From: Candidatus Howiella intestinavium
Lineage (GTDB): Bacteria; Bacillota; Clostridia; Oscillospirales; Acutalibacteraceae
NCBI GenBank assembly: GCA_904420585.1
Contig: CAJFVX010000049.1
Span: 1 to 64,000 of the forward strand
Direction of reading: 5' to 3'
Length of the DNA stretch: 64,000 nt
The notes under the pieces are model-generated. The model was not told the origin of the DNA, ran no database searches, and worked only from the letters and a program-made list of their open reading frames with translations. The translations under genes were made by a program, and so were the position numbers. Of the stretch, positions 1 through 7,925 are shown one piece after another (position 1 is the stretch's first letter; each line of letters opens with the position of its first letter).

Positions 1-23
1 AACCCGCATGAATACTAAGAAAA

Positions 24-52
24 AAGGGTTGACATCTTTTTTGTCAACCCTT
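24..52 (-). terminator. Rho-independent terminator of ssrA
   Basis: An 11-bp perfect inverted repeat (AAGGGTTGACA / TGTCAACCCTT) lies just beyond the CCA end of the tmRNA. Read on the minus strand it is followed by a T-run, so it ends ssrA transcription. Confidence 0.85.
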
Positions 53-54
53 CA

Positions 55-401
55 TGGTGGAGGCGAGGGGAGTCGAACCCCTGTCCAGAAACCTATTCTC
101 ACGGGCATCTCCGAGCGCAGACGATGCTTTGGAATTCCCTCCCACAGCGCGCCCGTCGTCAGGCTCGCCGGTTTGGTAGCCTCCCCGTCATGGCCGGAGG
201 AGAGGCAGCCTCCGGCTCACGTTCACCGCTAATCGACGCCCACCCCGGACCGCGGTACTTCCGGTTAGGACGGCAGCCTATTTAGGCCGCGAGAGCAACA
301 GTATTGTTGTCCGTTAATTTTAAGGTGCGGATTTTATAGCGGTCCCGCCCCGCTGCTCGCTTCCCATGATGCAAAATCCCTGTCGAAACCTTTACGCCCC
401 C
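55..401 (-). ncRNA. ssrA: tmRNA (transfer-messenger RNA)
   Basis: tmRNA rescues stalled ribosomes with SmpB and tags the unfinished protein for proteolysis. On the minus strand the 5' end reads GGGGGCGTAAAGGTTTCGAC and the 3' end carries GGTTCGACTCCCC with CGCCTCCACCA. The ends pair as a 7-bp acceptor stem with one G-U pair, and CCA is encoded at 57-55. An open frame at 314-282 ends in TDNNTVALAA and TAA, the expected hydrophobic degradation tag. No alanine resume codon stands before this frame, so the resume point (ACG at 314, or TTA/AAA before it) is uncertain. It lies 20 bp after smpB on the same strand, so tRNA-like RNA and partner protein are genetically coupled. Confidence 0.95.
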
Positions 402-421
402 ATATCTGTATTTCCAAGCGC

Positions 422-886
422 CTACCGGTTCTGCTCCTTCAGCGCCCGTTCCACATCCCGCTTGGCTGCTCTTACGGCCATATCCGCCCGCTTATCATAC
501 AGCTTCTTGCCCCGGCACACCCCAAGCTGCACCTTAACAAGGGAACCCTTGAAGTACAGCGACAAAGGGATAAGCGTCAGCCCCTGCTGCTTGACCAGGC
601 CAAACAACCGCAGGATTTCCCGCTTGTGCAGCAGCAGCCGGCGGGGCCGGGACGGCGCGCGGTTAAAGATATTCCCGTGCTCATATGGGCTGATGTGCAT
701 GCCGTTGACCACCATCTGCCCTTCCTCCACGGAACACCAGGCGTCCTTTAAATTGACGCCCCCCTGGCGGATGGATTTGACTTCTGTGCCGCAAAGTTCG
801 ATACCGGCCTCCAGGGATTCCTCCACAAAGTAATCGTGAAAGGCCTTCTTATTGGTTGTTATGGTCTTGGTATTCTCCTTCCCCAC
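422..886 (-). CDS. smpB: SsrA-binding protein SmpB
   Basis: SmpB binds the tRNA-like domain of tmRNA and delivers it to stalled ribosomes. The predicted 154 residues match the usual family length, with the conserved [18 protein letters not shown] start, the [18 protein letters not shown] core, and a basic C-terminal tail ([18 protein letters not shown]). I choose the GTG at 886 because GGGAGG precedes it by about 7 bases. A longer in-frame ATG at 958 would begin inside the likely promoter (931-958) and add 24 non-conserved residues. The gene lies directly upstream of ssrA. Confidence 0.96.
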   Translation of the reverse strand: MGKENTKTITTNKKAFHDYFVEESLEAGIELCGTEVKSIRQGGVNLKDAWCSVEEGQMVVNGMHISPYEHGNIFNRAPSRPRRLLLHKREILRLFGLVKQQGLTLIPLSLYFKGSLVKVQLGVCRGKKLYDKRADMAVRAAKRDVERALKEQNR

Positions 887-930
887 CGGTATCCCTCCCT
901 TCTTCGGCGGCGTGGATGTAGACAAATTAG

Positions 931-958
931 AGTATACCACAACCCCGGCTAAAGTCAA
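931..958 (-). promoter_or_regulatory. Sigma-A-like promoter for smpB-ssrA
   Basis: On the minus strand TTGACT and TATACT are separated by 16 bases, about 45 bp before the chosen smpB start. Confidence 0.6.
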
Positions 959-1008
959 GAAAAGCCGGACAGTATTTCTCCCAGACCTGCTTTTTGCACC
1001 TGCCGCGA

Positions 1009-1037
1009 TTGACTTTCCCAGCCGTCTTTTTTATAAT
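1009..1037 (+). promoter_or_regulatory. Sigma-A-like promoter for the amidohydrolase operon
   Basis: TTGACT at 1009 and TATAAT at 1032 have a 17-base spacer, and the ATG follows at 1064 after a GGAAGAAGG ribosome-binding region. Confidence 0.7.
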
Positions 1038-1063
1038 AAAGTATTATAGGAAGAAGGCGCATT

Positions 1064-1840
1064 ATGATTATTGACTTTCACACCCATGTTTATCCCGATA
1101 AAATTGCCGATAAGGGCGTTTCCTACATCGGAGATTTTTACGGCTTCGAACTCCACACCCCCGGCACCATCCAGCATCTCTCTGCCTGCTGCAAGGAGGC
1201 CGGCGTGGCAAAAAAAGTGCTGCTGGCCGTATCCATCCGGCCGGATCAGGTGGATTCCATCAATCACTGGCTGCGGGGCCTGTTGGACGAAAACACCTTT
1301 GGGTTCGGCGCCCTGCATCCCCATACCGAAGACCCCATAGCCTGCCTGGAGCACTTTCGAGAGTGGGGATTTTCCGGCGTAAAATTCCATCCCGACATGC
1401 AGACCTTTGAGCTGGACGACCAGCGGATGTTCCCCGTCTACGCCTGGTTGGAAGAACACCGGCTCCCGGTCTACTTCCACATGGGGGATCCCCGGTACGA
1501 TTATTCCCGGCCCTACCGCCTGGCCCGGGTGCTGGACAGGTTTCCGGGACTTATCGCCATCGCCGCCCACCTGGGGGGATACTGCCGCTGGGAAGAGGCC
1601 GAAAGCTGCCTAAAAGGCGCCCAGGTTTATTACGATACCTCCAGCGCCCTGGCCTTTATGGATCCCGGGCGGGCCACCGAAATCATCCTGGGACACGGCA
1701 CGGATAAGGTGCTTTTCGGCACCGACTACCCCGTTACCAACCAGGCCGACGAACTGGAACGTTTTTATAAACTGGCCCTCACCCCCGACCAGCAGAAAGC
1801 TATCCTGGGGGACAATGCCTGCCGGCTGCTGGGCATTTAG
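1064..1840 (+). CDS. Amidohydrolase family metal-dependent hydrolase (PF04909-like)
   Basis: This 258-residue TIM-barrel hydrolase has an N-terminal metal-binding IIDFHTHVYPDK, a mid-protein GVKFHPDMQ, a VYFHMGD strand, IAAHLGG, and a late LFGTDYPV carrying the usual metal/catalytic Asp. The pattern fits the amidohydrolase-2 group (aminocarboxymuconate decarboxylase-like or uncharacterised hydrolases); the substrate cannot be read from sequence. No signal peptide is seen, so it should be cytoplasmic. It has its own promoter, and 18 bp separate it from the next gene, with which it probably forms an operon. Confidence 0.88.
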   Translation: MIIDFHTHVYPDKIADKGVSYIGDFYGFELHTPGTIQHLSACCKEAGVAKKVLLAVSIRPDQVDSINHWLRGLLDENTFGFGALHPHTEDPIACLEHFREWGFSGVKFHPDMQTFELDDQRMFPVYAWLEEHRLPVYFHMGDPRYDYSRPYRLARVLDRFPGLIAIAAHLGGYCRWEEAESCLKGAQVYYDTSSALAFMDPGRATEIILGHGTDKVLFGTDYPVTNQADELERFYKLALTPDQQKAILGDNACRLLGI

Positions 1841-1858
1841 GAAGAAAGGAGGAATCCG

Positions 1859-3712
1859 GTGGCCATCTTCAAGCATATGACCGAAAAGCAGCGCAACCGC
1901 TATCTGCTGACGGTGGAACTGCTGCTGGTTCTTCTCCTTTCGGCCGGCCTGTTCTTCGGCATCAGCGTCGTGCGGAAGGACGCATATCTGGACACGCTCC
2001 ATTGGCCGGACACCGACTTCCTGCCCGGATTTTCCAACGCCGCCCCCGTGCTGGACTGCCTGCTGACGGGCGGAATGGATGCGGATGACGCCGTCCTGGC
2101 CGCCTCCCTGCAAAGCGTGGTAAACAAAACCCAGCCGCGGATTTACCTTTCGGAGAAAGACCCTGCGTCCGACAGGGCGGCCTATGCCCTCTCCTTGAAA
2201 TTTCATACGCCCACCGACGACGTCTACGCGTTATTGAATACATACATGGATGAATTTGACGGATTGGTAATATGGGATTCCGCCCTTCCGGATACGCTGC
2301 ATCTGGCCGCCGTCATAGGCGTCGACAAGCGCTGTCTGGTGGTAAACGGTGAACAGGCTGCCGGCCTGTCGGAAAGGTACTCGCTGCCTGTTATAGAAGA
2401 TCTGCGGGGGCGCTTTACCCACCGCCTGCAGGTGTATGAAGCCATGCTGGAGGAATATGGGGACAAAACCTCTTCCCGGCTGCTGGTGGGCTGCGATCCC
2501 ACGGATTCCGCCGCGCTCTGGGATTACGCGGCGGCGGTGGGGGCCCTGCGGGTCTGGCTGGACCCCGGCGTCCCGGAGGAGGCCGCCCTGCTGGAAAAAT
2601 TTCTGCAGCGCATGCCGGCCGGGAAATCGGTATATCTGGGGGATTGGCCGGATGCGGAGACCGGCGTAAAACTGGCCAGCCAATACGGCGTCACCACCCT
2701 TTCCGGGACGGGAAATCTGAGTGTATATGCGGCTGTGCCGCACGCCGCAGCCGATGAGAATGATGCAGAGCCGGAAGAAGATACACCGCTGACGGTTTTA
2801 GAACCGGAAAACTGCCTGTACATCGCCCTTGTGGCGGGCAGCGGGACGCTGGAGGAAAACCTCCAGCGTCTGCCGGAGGTCTGGGAAAATTCCCGGGAAA
2901 GCCAGCTGCCCATAAGCTGGAACCTTTCCCCCGCCCTGCCCCACATGGCGCCCGCCCTGCTGGACGACCTGAAGGAAACCGCATCCGGACTGGACTGCTG
3001 GGTAAATCCGACGGCCGGATTCGGCGATTTTTCCCCTTCTGTCTGGCAGGACGGCAAGGCGCTGCTGCAGTTTTTAAAGCGCGCCGACGGCTATGCCGGC
3101 GCCCTGCCCTATCCCGTCTTTACCCTGCCGGCCGGCTGGGCGTCGGGCCTCTCCCCCTCGGGCGCAGAGGGACTGGCGACACTCTATGCGGAAAACCTTC
3201 CCCATCTGCAGGTCCTGCTGGATCCGGATGCGTCCGATACTGCCTACACCGAGCAGCTGCTGCGGCTTCCCCTGCATACGGCCCAGTCGGCAGAGGAGCT
3301 GGACACCCTGTGCCGGCAGCTTGCGGCGGATTATGCCGGCGGCGGCCCGGCCTTCGCCGTTATCCGGACGCCTCTTTTGGATTTTTCGGCCTACCAAAAG
3401 GCAGCCGCCCTGGCTGAACAGACGGGCAAACAGGTCCGATTCGTAACCGTATCGGATATGGCGGCTCTGGCCCGGGGACAGTACGAGGCCGCCGGCGCTT
3501 CCCCTGCCGCTGATAATACAGAACGGAGGGCTTTTGCCCATCCATGGTCCCCCTATGATTTGGAAGGCGTGGAAGTTTCTTCCTCCGGGCCTTCGCCCTG
3601 GCGGTATGTGGGGGCAGGCGCCGTATGTCTGCTGGGCGTTTCGGCTGCGCTGCTGCAATTTTACCTGCTGGAAAAGGCACGGAAACGCAAAAAATCCTCC
3701 CAGGCATCCTAA
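1859..3712 (+). CDS. Membrane-anchored GxGYxYP-type putative glycoside hydrolase-like protein
   Basis: A 617-residue protein starting at GTG with AAGGAGG 6 bases ahead. Residues about 18-39 form a membrane segment (LLTVELLLVLLLSAGLFFGI), and about 581-602 form a second before a basic tail (EKARKRKK), so both ends may be membrane-tethered with the bulk outside. ASLQSVVNKTQPRIYL near residue 80 resembles the N-terminal domain of GxGYxYP proteins, a putative carbohydrate-active family. At residues 387-393 the signature position reads GFGDFSP, so both tyrosines of the motif are lost. It follows the amidohydrolase gene closely. The family call is from remembered signatures, and catalytic activity is doubtful. 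Confidence 0.65.
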   Translation: MAIFKHMTEKQRNRYLLTVELLLVLLLSAGLFFGISVVRKDAYLDTLHWPDTDFLPGFSNAAPVLDCLLTGGMDADDAVLAASLQSVVNKTQPRIYLSEKDPASDRAAYALSLKFHTPTDDVYALLNTYMDEFDGLVIWDSALPDTLHLAAVIGVDKRCLVVNGEQAAGLSERYSLPVIEDLRGRFTHRLQVYEAMLEEYGDKTSSRLLVGCDPTDSAALWDYAAAVGALRVWLDPGVPEEAALLEKFLQRMPAGKSVYLGDWPDAETGVKLASQYGVTTLSGTGNLSVYAAVPHAAADENDAEPEEDTPLTVLEPENCLYIALVAGSGTLEENLQRLPEVWENSRESQLPISWNLSPALPHMAPALLDDLKETASGLDCWVNPTAGFGDFSPSVWQDGKALLQFLKRADGYAGALPYPVFTLPAGWASGLSPSGAEGLATLYAENLPHLQVLLDPDASDTAYTEQLLRLPLHTAQSAEELDTLCRQLAADYAGGGPAFAVIRTPLLDFSAYQKAAALAEQTGKQVRFVTVSDMAALARGQYEAAGASPAADNTERRAFAHPWSPYDLEGVEVSSSGPSPWRYVGAGAVCLLGVSAALLQFYLLEKARKRKKSSQAS

Positions 3713-3716
3713 ACAA

Positions 3717-3750
3717 GCCGCCCGCCGGGAAACAATTCCTGGCGGGCGGC
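3717..3750. terminator. Bidirectional terminator hairpin
   Basis: GCCGCCCGCCGGGA pairs with TCCTGGCGGGCGGC around a 6-base loop, between two convergent genes ending at 3712 and 3777. The downstream T-rich tract on the plus strand is modest. Confidence 0.7.
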
Positions 3751-3776
3751 ATTTCTGTTCGGTTTTATACGCAGCC

Positions 3777-4121
3777 TCAGCGCACCGGCTGATAGTCTAT
3801 CTCGGATTCCGTATCGGTCTGTTCCAGCTTGAAAATCACCGGACGCAGACCGTCGTTGCAGCTGCAGATGGCCACGCCGGGCACCCGGATCCAATCGCCG
3901 TAATAAAAGGTATCCTTCCCCGCGCCGTGGGCCAGGGCAAACACGTATTGATAGATGGCTTTCCAGGCCTCGTCGCAGAAGCCCTCCGGCTTGGCGTAAT
4001 CCGCGTAGAACACCTGGCCTTCCCGCAGCATGGGACATGCCTTGAGGCCCTCCGCCCCGTATTCCGCCGCCAGCTCCTTGTCCAAAGTGGTTTTCAGCAC
4101 CGTAATTCTAACCTTTTTCAT
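3777..4121 (-). CDS. TIGR04076 family protein
   Basis: A 114-residue soluble protein with the typical layout of this uncharacterised family: MKKVRITVLK start, a cysteine in GLKACPMLREGQ, KPEGFCDEAWKAIYQYV in the middle, and CSCNDGLRPVIFKLEQ near the end. Conserved cysteines suggest metal or redox chemistry, but no function is established that I know of. It is followed 29 bp upstream by the MFS gene on the same strand, so the two may be cotranscribed. Confidence 0.85.
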   Translation of the reverse strand: MKKVRITVLKTTLDKELAAEYGAEGLKACPMLREGQVFYADYAKPEGFCDEAWKAIYQYVFALAHGAGKDTFYYGDWIRVPGVAICSCNDGLRPVIFKLEQTDTESEIDYQPVR

Positions 4122-4150
4122 GTCTTTTCATCCCTTCTGCCCGTCTGCCC

Positions 4151-5374
4151 TTATTGTATCACCTTTGCTCCTGGGGAACAAGGCTGGGCGTTTCCTTTCC
4201 CCTCGCGGTGCAGGGCCAGGGCCAGCACCAGGACAACGGGGAAAATAAGGGCCGCCAAAATCCCGATTTCCAGGCGGTTTCCCGCCGCCTCGGATACAAA
4301 GCCAACCAGCGCCGGACCGGCCATGCAGCCCACGTCGCCGGCCAGGGCCATGAGGGCGAACATAGCCGTGCCGCCGCCCCGTATTTCCTCGGCCGCCATG
4401 CTGAAGGTGCCCGGCCAGAGCACCCCCACGGCCACGCCGCAGAGGGCGCATCCCACCAGTCCAAGAATGGGCAGGGGCGACAGGGCCGCCAAAAGATAGC
4501 TGACGATACACAGCAGACCGCTGCACAAAAGGACGGTGCGGATGGATATGCGCTCGCTCCATTTGGCGTAGACCACCCGGGTGGCGCCCATGAGGACGGC
4601 AAAGGCGCAGGGGCCGGCCAGGTCGCCTACCGCCTTGGTGACCCCCAGGCCGGACTCGGCAAAGGCCGACGCCCACTGGCTGATGGACTGCTCACAGGCT
4701 CCGGCGCAGATCATAAAGAGCACCAGCACCCAGAACCGCTTCATTTTCATCAGCTGTCCCGGCTTCATGCTCCCCGCCGCTTCCTCCATGGTGCGGATGG
4801 GGACGAAGGCGCAGTAAAAGGCGTTGCAGAGGGGAATGACCGCCCAAAGCAGGGAAAGCACCTTCCAGTTTTCGATGCCGAAGCAGACGAAAAAGCCGGT
4901 GCTGGCCAGAATGACAAAGACGCTGCCCCAGCAGTAGAAGGAATGGAGCAGGCCCATAACCGCCTTTTTGCGCGTGGTGGGGCAGGCCTCCACCAGGGGG
5001 CTGACCAGAACCTCGATAAGCCCGCCGCCTATGGCGTAGGTCATGACCGATATGACCAGGCCGGCATAGGCGTTGGGCAGCAGCTCGGGCAGGAAGGTCA
5101 GGCCCGCAAGGCCCAGGGCCGCGCAGACATGGGCGACCACCAGAGGGATGCGGTAGCCGATTTTGTCGATAAAGTGGGAGGCCAGCCAGTCGATAAGCAG
5201 CTGGAGGCCAAAGTTGGCGGTTACCAGCAGGGCGATTTTGTCCAGGGAAATTCCGTAGGATGTATGAAAGGTCAAAAACAGCAGCGGCGCAAAGTTATTC
5301 AGTATGGCCTGCACCACGTAGCCGATAAAGCTGGCGGCAATGGTATGCCGGAACCGGTTTTTCATAGGCAGCAT
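4151..5374 (-). CDS. Major facilitator superfamily transporter
   Basis: A 407-residue polytopic protein with about 12 hydrophobic segments (IAASFIGYVVQAILNNFAPL at the start, ALMALAGDVGCMAGPALVGF late) and a charged central loop near residue 200 (EEAAGSMKPGQLMKMKRF), the usual 6+6 MFS plan. It resembles sugar/fucose-permease-like or YfkF-like MFS proteins; the substrate is not readable. Start ATG 5374 has GGAGG 9 bases ahead, and a strong promoter lies at 5402-5430. Confidence 0.88.
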   Translation of the reverse strand: MLPMKNRFRHTIAASFIGYVVQAILNNFAPLLFLTFHTSYGISLDKIALLVTANFGLQLLIDWLASHFIDKIGYRIPLVVAHVCAALGLAGLTFLPELLPNAYAGLVISVMTYAIGGGLIEVLVSPLVEACPTTRKKAVMGLLHSFYCWGSVFVILASTGFFVCFGIENWKVLSLLWAVIPLCNAFYCAFVPIRTMEEAAGSMKPGQLMKMKRFWVLVLFMICAGACEQSISQWASAFAESGLGVTKAVGDLAGPCAFAVLMGATRVVYAKWSERISIRTVLLCSGLLCIVSYLLAALSPLPILGLVGCALCGVAVGVLWPGTFSMAAEEIRGGGTAMFALMALAGDVGCMAGPALVGFVSEAAGNRLEIGILAALIFPVVLVLALALHREGKGNAQPCSPGAKVIQ

Positions 5375-5401
5375 CCTCCTGCACAGGAAAAGATCTACTC
5401 G

Positions 5402-5430
5402 ATTATACCAGCCTTACCATCCCTTTACAA
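5402..5430 (-). promoter_or_regulatory. Sigma-A-like promoter for the MFS/TIGR04076 genes
   Basis: On the minus strand TTGTAA, a 17-base spacer and a perfect TATAAT end 28 bp before the MFS start codon. Confidence 0.65.
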
Positions 5431-5542
5431 GCAAATTGTGATAAATCTGTATCTTTTCAGAATCAGACAAAAACAGCGCCCGGATTCTCGCCTGCTCCCT
5501 GCCCGGGTACCGGTCGGCAGGGCGTCCGCCGACAGCGCAGAA

Positions 5543-5572
5543 AGCCGCCTGCCGGAGAACCGGCGGGCGGCT
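5543..5572. terminator. GC-rich hairpin downstream of the HTH gene
   Basis: AGCCGCC-T-GCCGG pairs with CCGGC-G-GGCGGCT around an AGAA loop. It lies 21 bp beyond the HTH gene stop, but no clear T-run follows on either strand, so it may be a pause or RNA-stabilising hairpin rather than a full terminator. Confidence 0.4.
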
Positions 5573-5592
5573 GTGGCTGTATAGGCGTATGT

Positions 5593-5904
5593 TTACGGCT
5601 GCGGGTCGGCGGCCGGCGGCTCGGCCGTCTCTTCCTCGTCATAGTAGCGGCCCGGTTTAAAAATATCTCCCGGCCACTGGACGTCCAGATAATAGCAGAT
5701 CCGCACAATATACTCCATGTCGAAATCCACTTGGATGTCGCAGGCTTCCAAAATCTGAAAAATATACAGGGGGACGCCCGACCGCTCCGACAGTTCGGCA
5801 AAGGTCATCCCCTGCTGCCGGCACCGGCCTTGGATGTTTTTAAACAAGATTTCCCTGTCCCGGCGTATACGCGCCAGGAGTTCCGGATCGTCGGTATAGT
5901 TCAT
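5593..5904 (-). CDS. Small helix-turn-helix (XRE/Cro-like) protein
   Basis: A 103-residue protein. Residues about 21-68 (ILFKNIQGRCRQQGMTFAELSERSGVPLYIF...) have the five-helix Cro/CI pattern with a recognisable MTFAELSERSGVP turn. The C-terminal 25 residues are acidic and proline-rich (YYDEEETAEPPAADPQP). AGGTGAGGAAGG precedes the ATG. It is divergent from a ribbon-helix-helix gene at 6010, and the 105-bp region between them is mirror-symmetric at its edges, so mutual or self-regulation is likely. No toxin partner is recognisable. Confidence 0.7.
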   Translation of the reverse strand: MNYTDDPELLARIRRDREILFKNIQGRCRQQGMTFAELSERSGVPLYIFQILEACDIQVDFDMEYIVRICYYLDVQWPGDIFKPGRYYDEEETAEPPAADPQP

Positions 5905-5910
5905 CCTTCC

Positions 5911-5999
5911 TCACCTCTTATATACTACTTAATGCTTCTTTATGATATTTTGTCCGATTCTGCCACTTTATGGAATATTTTGTAGTATTCTCTAGGTGA
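5911..5999. promoter_or_regulatory. Mirror-symmetric divergent control region with direct repeats
   Basis: The outer arms are TCACCT-N7-ACTAC (5911-5928) and GTAGT-N7-AGGTGA (5982-5999), perfectly inverted about position 5955; they include both Shine-Dalgarno sequences. Inside are two direct copies of CTTTATG-(GA)-ATATTTTGT at 5938-5953 and 5966-5983, about three helical turns apart. These look like operators for the flanking small DNA-binding proteins. No sharp -35/-10 pair stands out. Confidence 0.55.
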
Positions 6000-6009
6000 G
6001 GTGTTGAAA

Positions 6010-6177
6010 TTGAGGCCGTTAAAACAGAAGGTAAGTATTACGCTGGATATAGACATTATCGAGAAAATCAAAGTATTATCCGAGGAGTGCGATCGCTCCT
6101 TTTCTCAATATATCAATCTGATTTTAAAGGAATATCTGAGCAGGGCCTTATCGGATAAGCGGCAGCCTCACCGATAA
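6010..6177 (+). CDS. Ribbon-helix-helix (CopG/Arc-like) small DNA-binding protein
   Basis: A 55-residue protein with no ATG, so it is easily missed. From TTG 6010 it reads MRPLKQKVSITLDIDIIEKI, then KVLSEECDRSFSQYINLILK and a basic tail ending QPHR. KVSITLDIDII is the beta strand and the two following helices with S-F-S-Q-Y-I give the classic RHH fold. AGGTGAGG lies 8 bases before TTG 6010; TTG 6004 and GTG 6001 are alternatives but too near the ribosome-binding site. It is divergent from the HTH gene across a symmetric control region. RHH proteins usually act as dimeric repressors or antitoxins; no toxin follows. Confidence 0.72.
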   Translation: MRPLKQKVSITLDIDIIEKIKVLSEECDRSFSQYINLILKEYLSRALSDKRQPHR

Positions 6178-6302
6178 CAGCATAGCATATACATTTCCCT
6201 TTCTGGTGGTTTTCTTATATAATTCTACAAAGTAGTATTTTCGCTCCTCCGACGGGAGCTGCCGGAGTCTCCCCCTCCGCAGCCCCCTGCTTCCATACAA
6301 AG

Positions 6303-6338
6303 ATCCCCCGGCGCCGTTTGGTACGTGCGCCGGGGGAT
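6303..6338 (-). terminator. Terminator of the amino acid ABC operon
   Basis: ATCCCCCGGCGC and GCGCCGGGGGAT form a 12-bp perfect stem, 7 bp beyond the ATPase stop codon on the minus strand. The following bases are only modestly T-rich. Confidence 0.65.
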
Positions 6339-6344
6339 TTCCCT

Positions 6345-7082
6345 TTACAATATACTGTTGAGAAAATTCCTGCACCGTTCGGTGGCGGGATGGCTGAAAA
6401 AGGCCTCGGGGGTGTTTTCCTCAATCATCTGGCCGTCGTCCATGAAGATGACCCGGGAGGCCGCCTCCTTGGCAAAGCCCATTTCATGGGTGACCACCAC
6501 CATGGTCATGCCCTCTTTGGCCAAATCCCGCATGACCTCCAGCACCTCCCCCACCATCTCGGGGTCCAGGGCCGAGGTGGGTTCGTCGAAGAGCATGACG
6601 TCGGGCTCCATGCACAGGGCCCGCACAATAGCGATACGCTGCTTCTGCCCGCCCGAAAGCTGGGAGGGATAGGCGTCGGCCCGGTCGGCCAGGCCCACCC
6701 GCTTCAGCAGCTGCATGGCCTTTTCCTTCGCCTGCTCCGCGGTCAGGCCGTGGAGCTTCATGGGGGCGATGGTCATATTTTTCATAACGGTCATATGGGG
6801 GAACAGGTTGAACTGCTGAAAGACCATGCCCATCTTCTGCCGGTGCTGATTGATGTCCACCTTGGGGTCGGTGATATTGACCCCCTCAAAGATGATCTCG
6901 CCGCTGGTGGGTATCTCCAACAGGTTCAAAGACCGCAGGAAGGTGGATTTCCCCGAGCCGGATGGCCCGATGATGACCACCACTTCCCCCTTGTGGATTT
7001 GGGTGCTTACGCCGTCCAGGGCGTGGAGTTCGCCGAAATGCTTATGCAAATCTTTTACGGTGATCAAAGCCTCAGTGCTCAC
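6345..7082 (-). CDS. Polar amino acid ABC transporter ATP-binding protein (GlnQ-like)
   Basis: A 245-residue ABC ATPase that powers amino acid import at the cytoplasmic membrane. Walker A is GPSGSGKST (about residue 38), Q-loop [16 protein letters not shown], signature LSGGQKQR, Walker [15 protein letters not shown] and switch [19 protein letters not shown] and the overall length are typical of the GlnQ/HisP group. The GTG start at 7082 overlaps the permease stop by 11 bp and has AAAGGAGG ahead of it, so translation is coupled. Whether glutamine, cystine or another amino acid is carried cannot be told. Confidence 0.93.
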   Translation of the reverse strand: MSTEALITVKDLHKHFGELHALDGVSTQIHKGEVVVIIGPSGSGKSTFLRSLNLLEIPTSGEIIFEGVNITDPKVDINQHRQKMGMVFQQFNLFPHMTVMKNMTIAPMKLHGLTAEQAKEKAMQLLKRVGLADRADAYPSQLSGGQKQRIAIVRALCMEPDVMLFDEPTSALDPEMVGEVLEVMRDLAKEGMTMVVVTHEMGFAKEAASRVIFMDDGQMIEENTPEAFFSHPATERCRNFLNSIL

Positions 7083-7833
7083 TGTTGCGCAGCCTCCTTT
7101 CCAGCAGGGATACCAGCTTGGTCAGGCCCATAACCATCACCAGGTAGATAATCGCCACGCTGACCATGGGGAACAGGGCCTGATAGGTCTGGCTTTGAAT
7201 CTGGGTGGCGGCCCGGGTCAAATCCTGGCCGGCTATGTAGCCCACCACCGAGGTTTCCTTCAGCAGGACGATAAACTCGTTGCCCAGCGCGGGCAGGACA
7301 TTCTTGAAGGCCTGGGGCAGGATGATGTGGATCATGGTGCTGGCATAGCTGAAGCCTAAACTCCGGCCGGCCTCAAACTGGCCCTTGTCGATGGACATGA
7401 TGCCCGAGCGGAATATCTCGGCCACATAGGCGGCCGAATTCAGACCGAAGGTGAGCACGGCCACGAAAAACACGCCGCCGTCCCCCCGCAGGGAGGTAAA
7501 GATGACAAAGTTAAAAATCAGCAGCTGCACAATAACCGGCGTACCCCGGAAGACGGTGAGGTACACCTTGCAGAATCCGTTTAAAAAGCACAGGATAAAC
7601 CGTCCCACCGGATTGCCCTTGCGCAAATCCTGCTGCCGGTCGGCGGTGGAACGCACCACCGCAATCAGGAAACCCAGGACAAAGCCTATCATAACAGCCA
7701 GAACGGTTATTAAAATGGTTTGTCCCAAACCCTTGAGAATCATCATGTACCGATCCTCGGCTATAAAGGTCTGGTAAAAGGGATCGGCGATGGCGTCCTG
7801 CCACCACTGGGCGATGCCGTCCACGGCATTCAC
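7072..7833 (-). CDS. Polar amino acid ABC transporter permease (GlnP/HisM type)
   Basis: A 253-residue permease with an N-terminal [14 protein letters not shown] segment, a TM helix near 30-57 ([21 protein letters not shown]), and the EAA-like loop [28 protein letters not shown] that contacts the ATPase. It forms the channel with itself as a dimer or with an unlinked subunit, since only one permease gene is present. The ATG is preceded by AAAAGGAGTGA. A hairpin at 7873-7903 separates it from the upstream binding-protein gene. Confidence 0.92.
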   Translation of the reverse strand: MNAVDGIAQWWQDAIADPFYQTFIAEDRYMMILKGLGQTILITVLAVMIGFVLGFLIAVVRSTADRQQDLRKGNPVGRFILCFLNGFCKVYLTVFRGTPVIVQLLIFNFVIFTSLRGDGGVFFVAVLTFGLNSAAYVAEIFRSGIMSIDKGQFEAGRSLGFSYASTMIHIILPQAFKNVLPALGNEFIVLLKETSVVGYIAGQDLTRAATQIQSQTYQALFPMVSVAIIYLVMVMGLTKLVSLLERRLRNSEH

Positions 7834-7872
7834 TCCTTTTCAATATGGATTGTCCGCCCAGCGGACGGAAAC

Positions 7873-7903
7873 AAAAAAGGCTGCCGGATAAGACAGCCTT
7901 TTT
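7873..7903 (-). terminator. Intra-operon attenuating hairpin after the binding-protein gene
   Basis: AAAAGGCTG pairs with CAGCCTTTT and is followed by T residues on the minus strand. It sits between the binding protein and permease genes, where partial termination would give more binding protein than membrane components. Confidence 0.75.
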
Positions 7904-7925
7904 ACCTGCAGGATTCCCCGGCGGC

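Noticed and set aside
4154..5584. 476-codon plus-strand ORF opposite the MFS gene
   Set aside because: It is Gln/Gly/His-rich with no domain pattern, and mirrors a clear multi-helix transporter on the other strand; a high-GC shadow.
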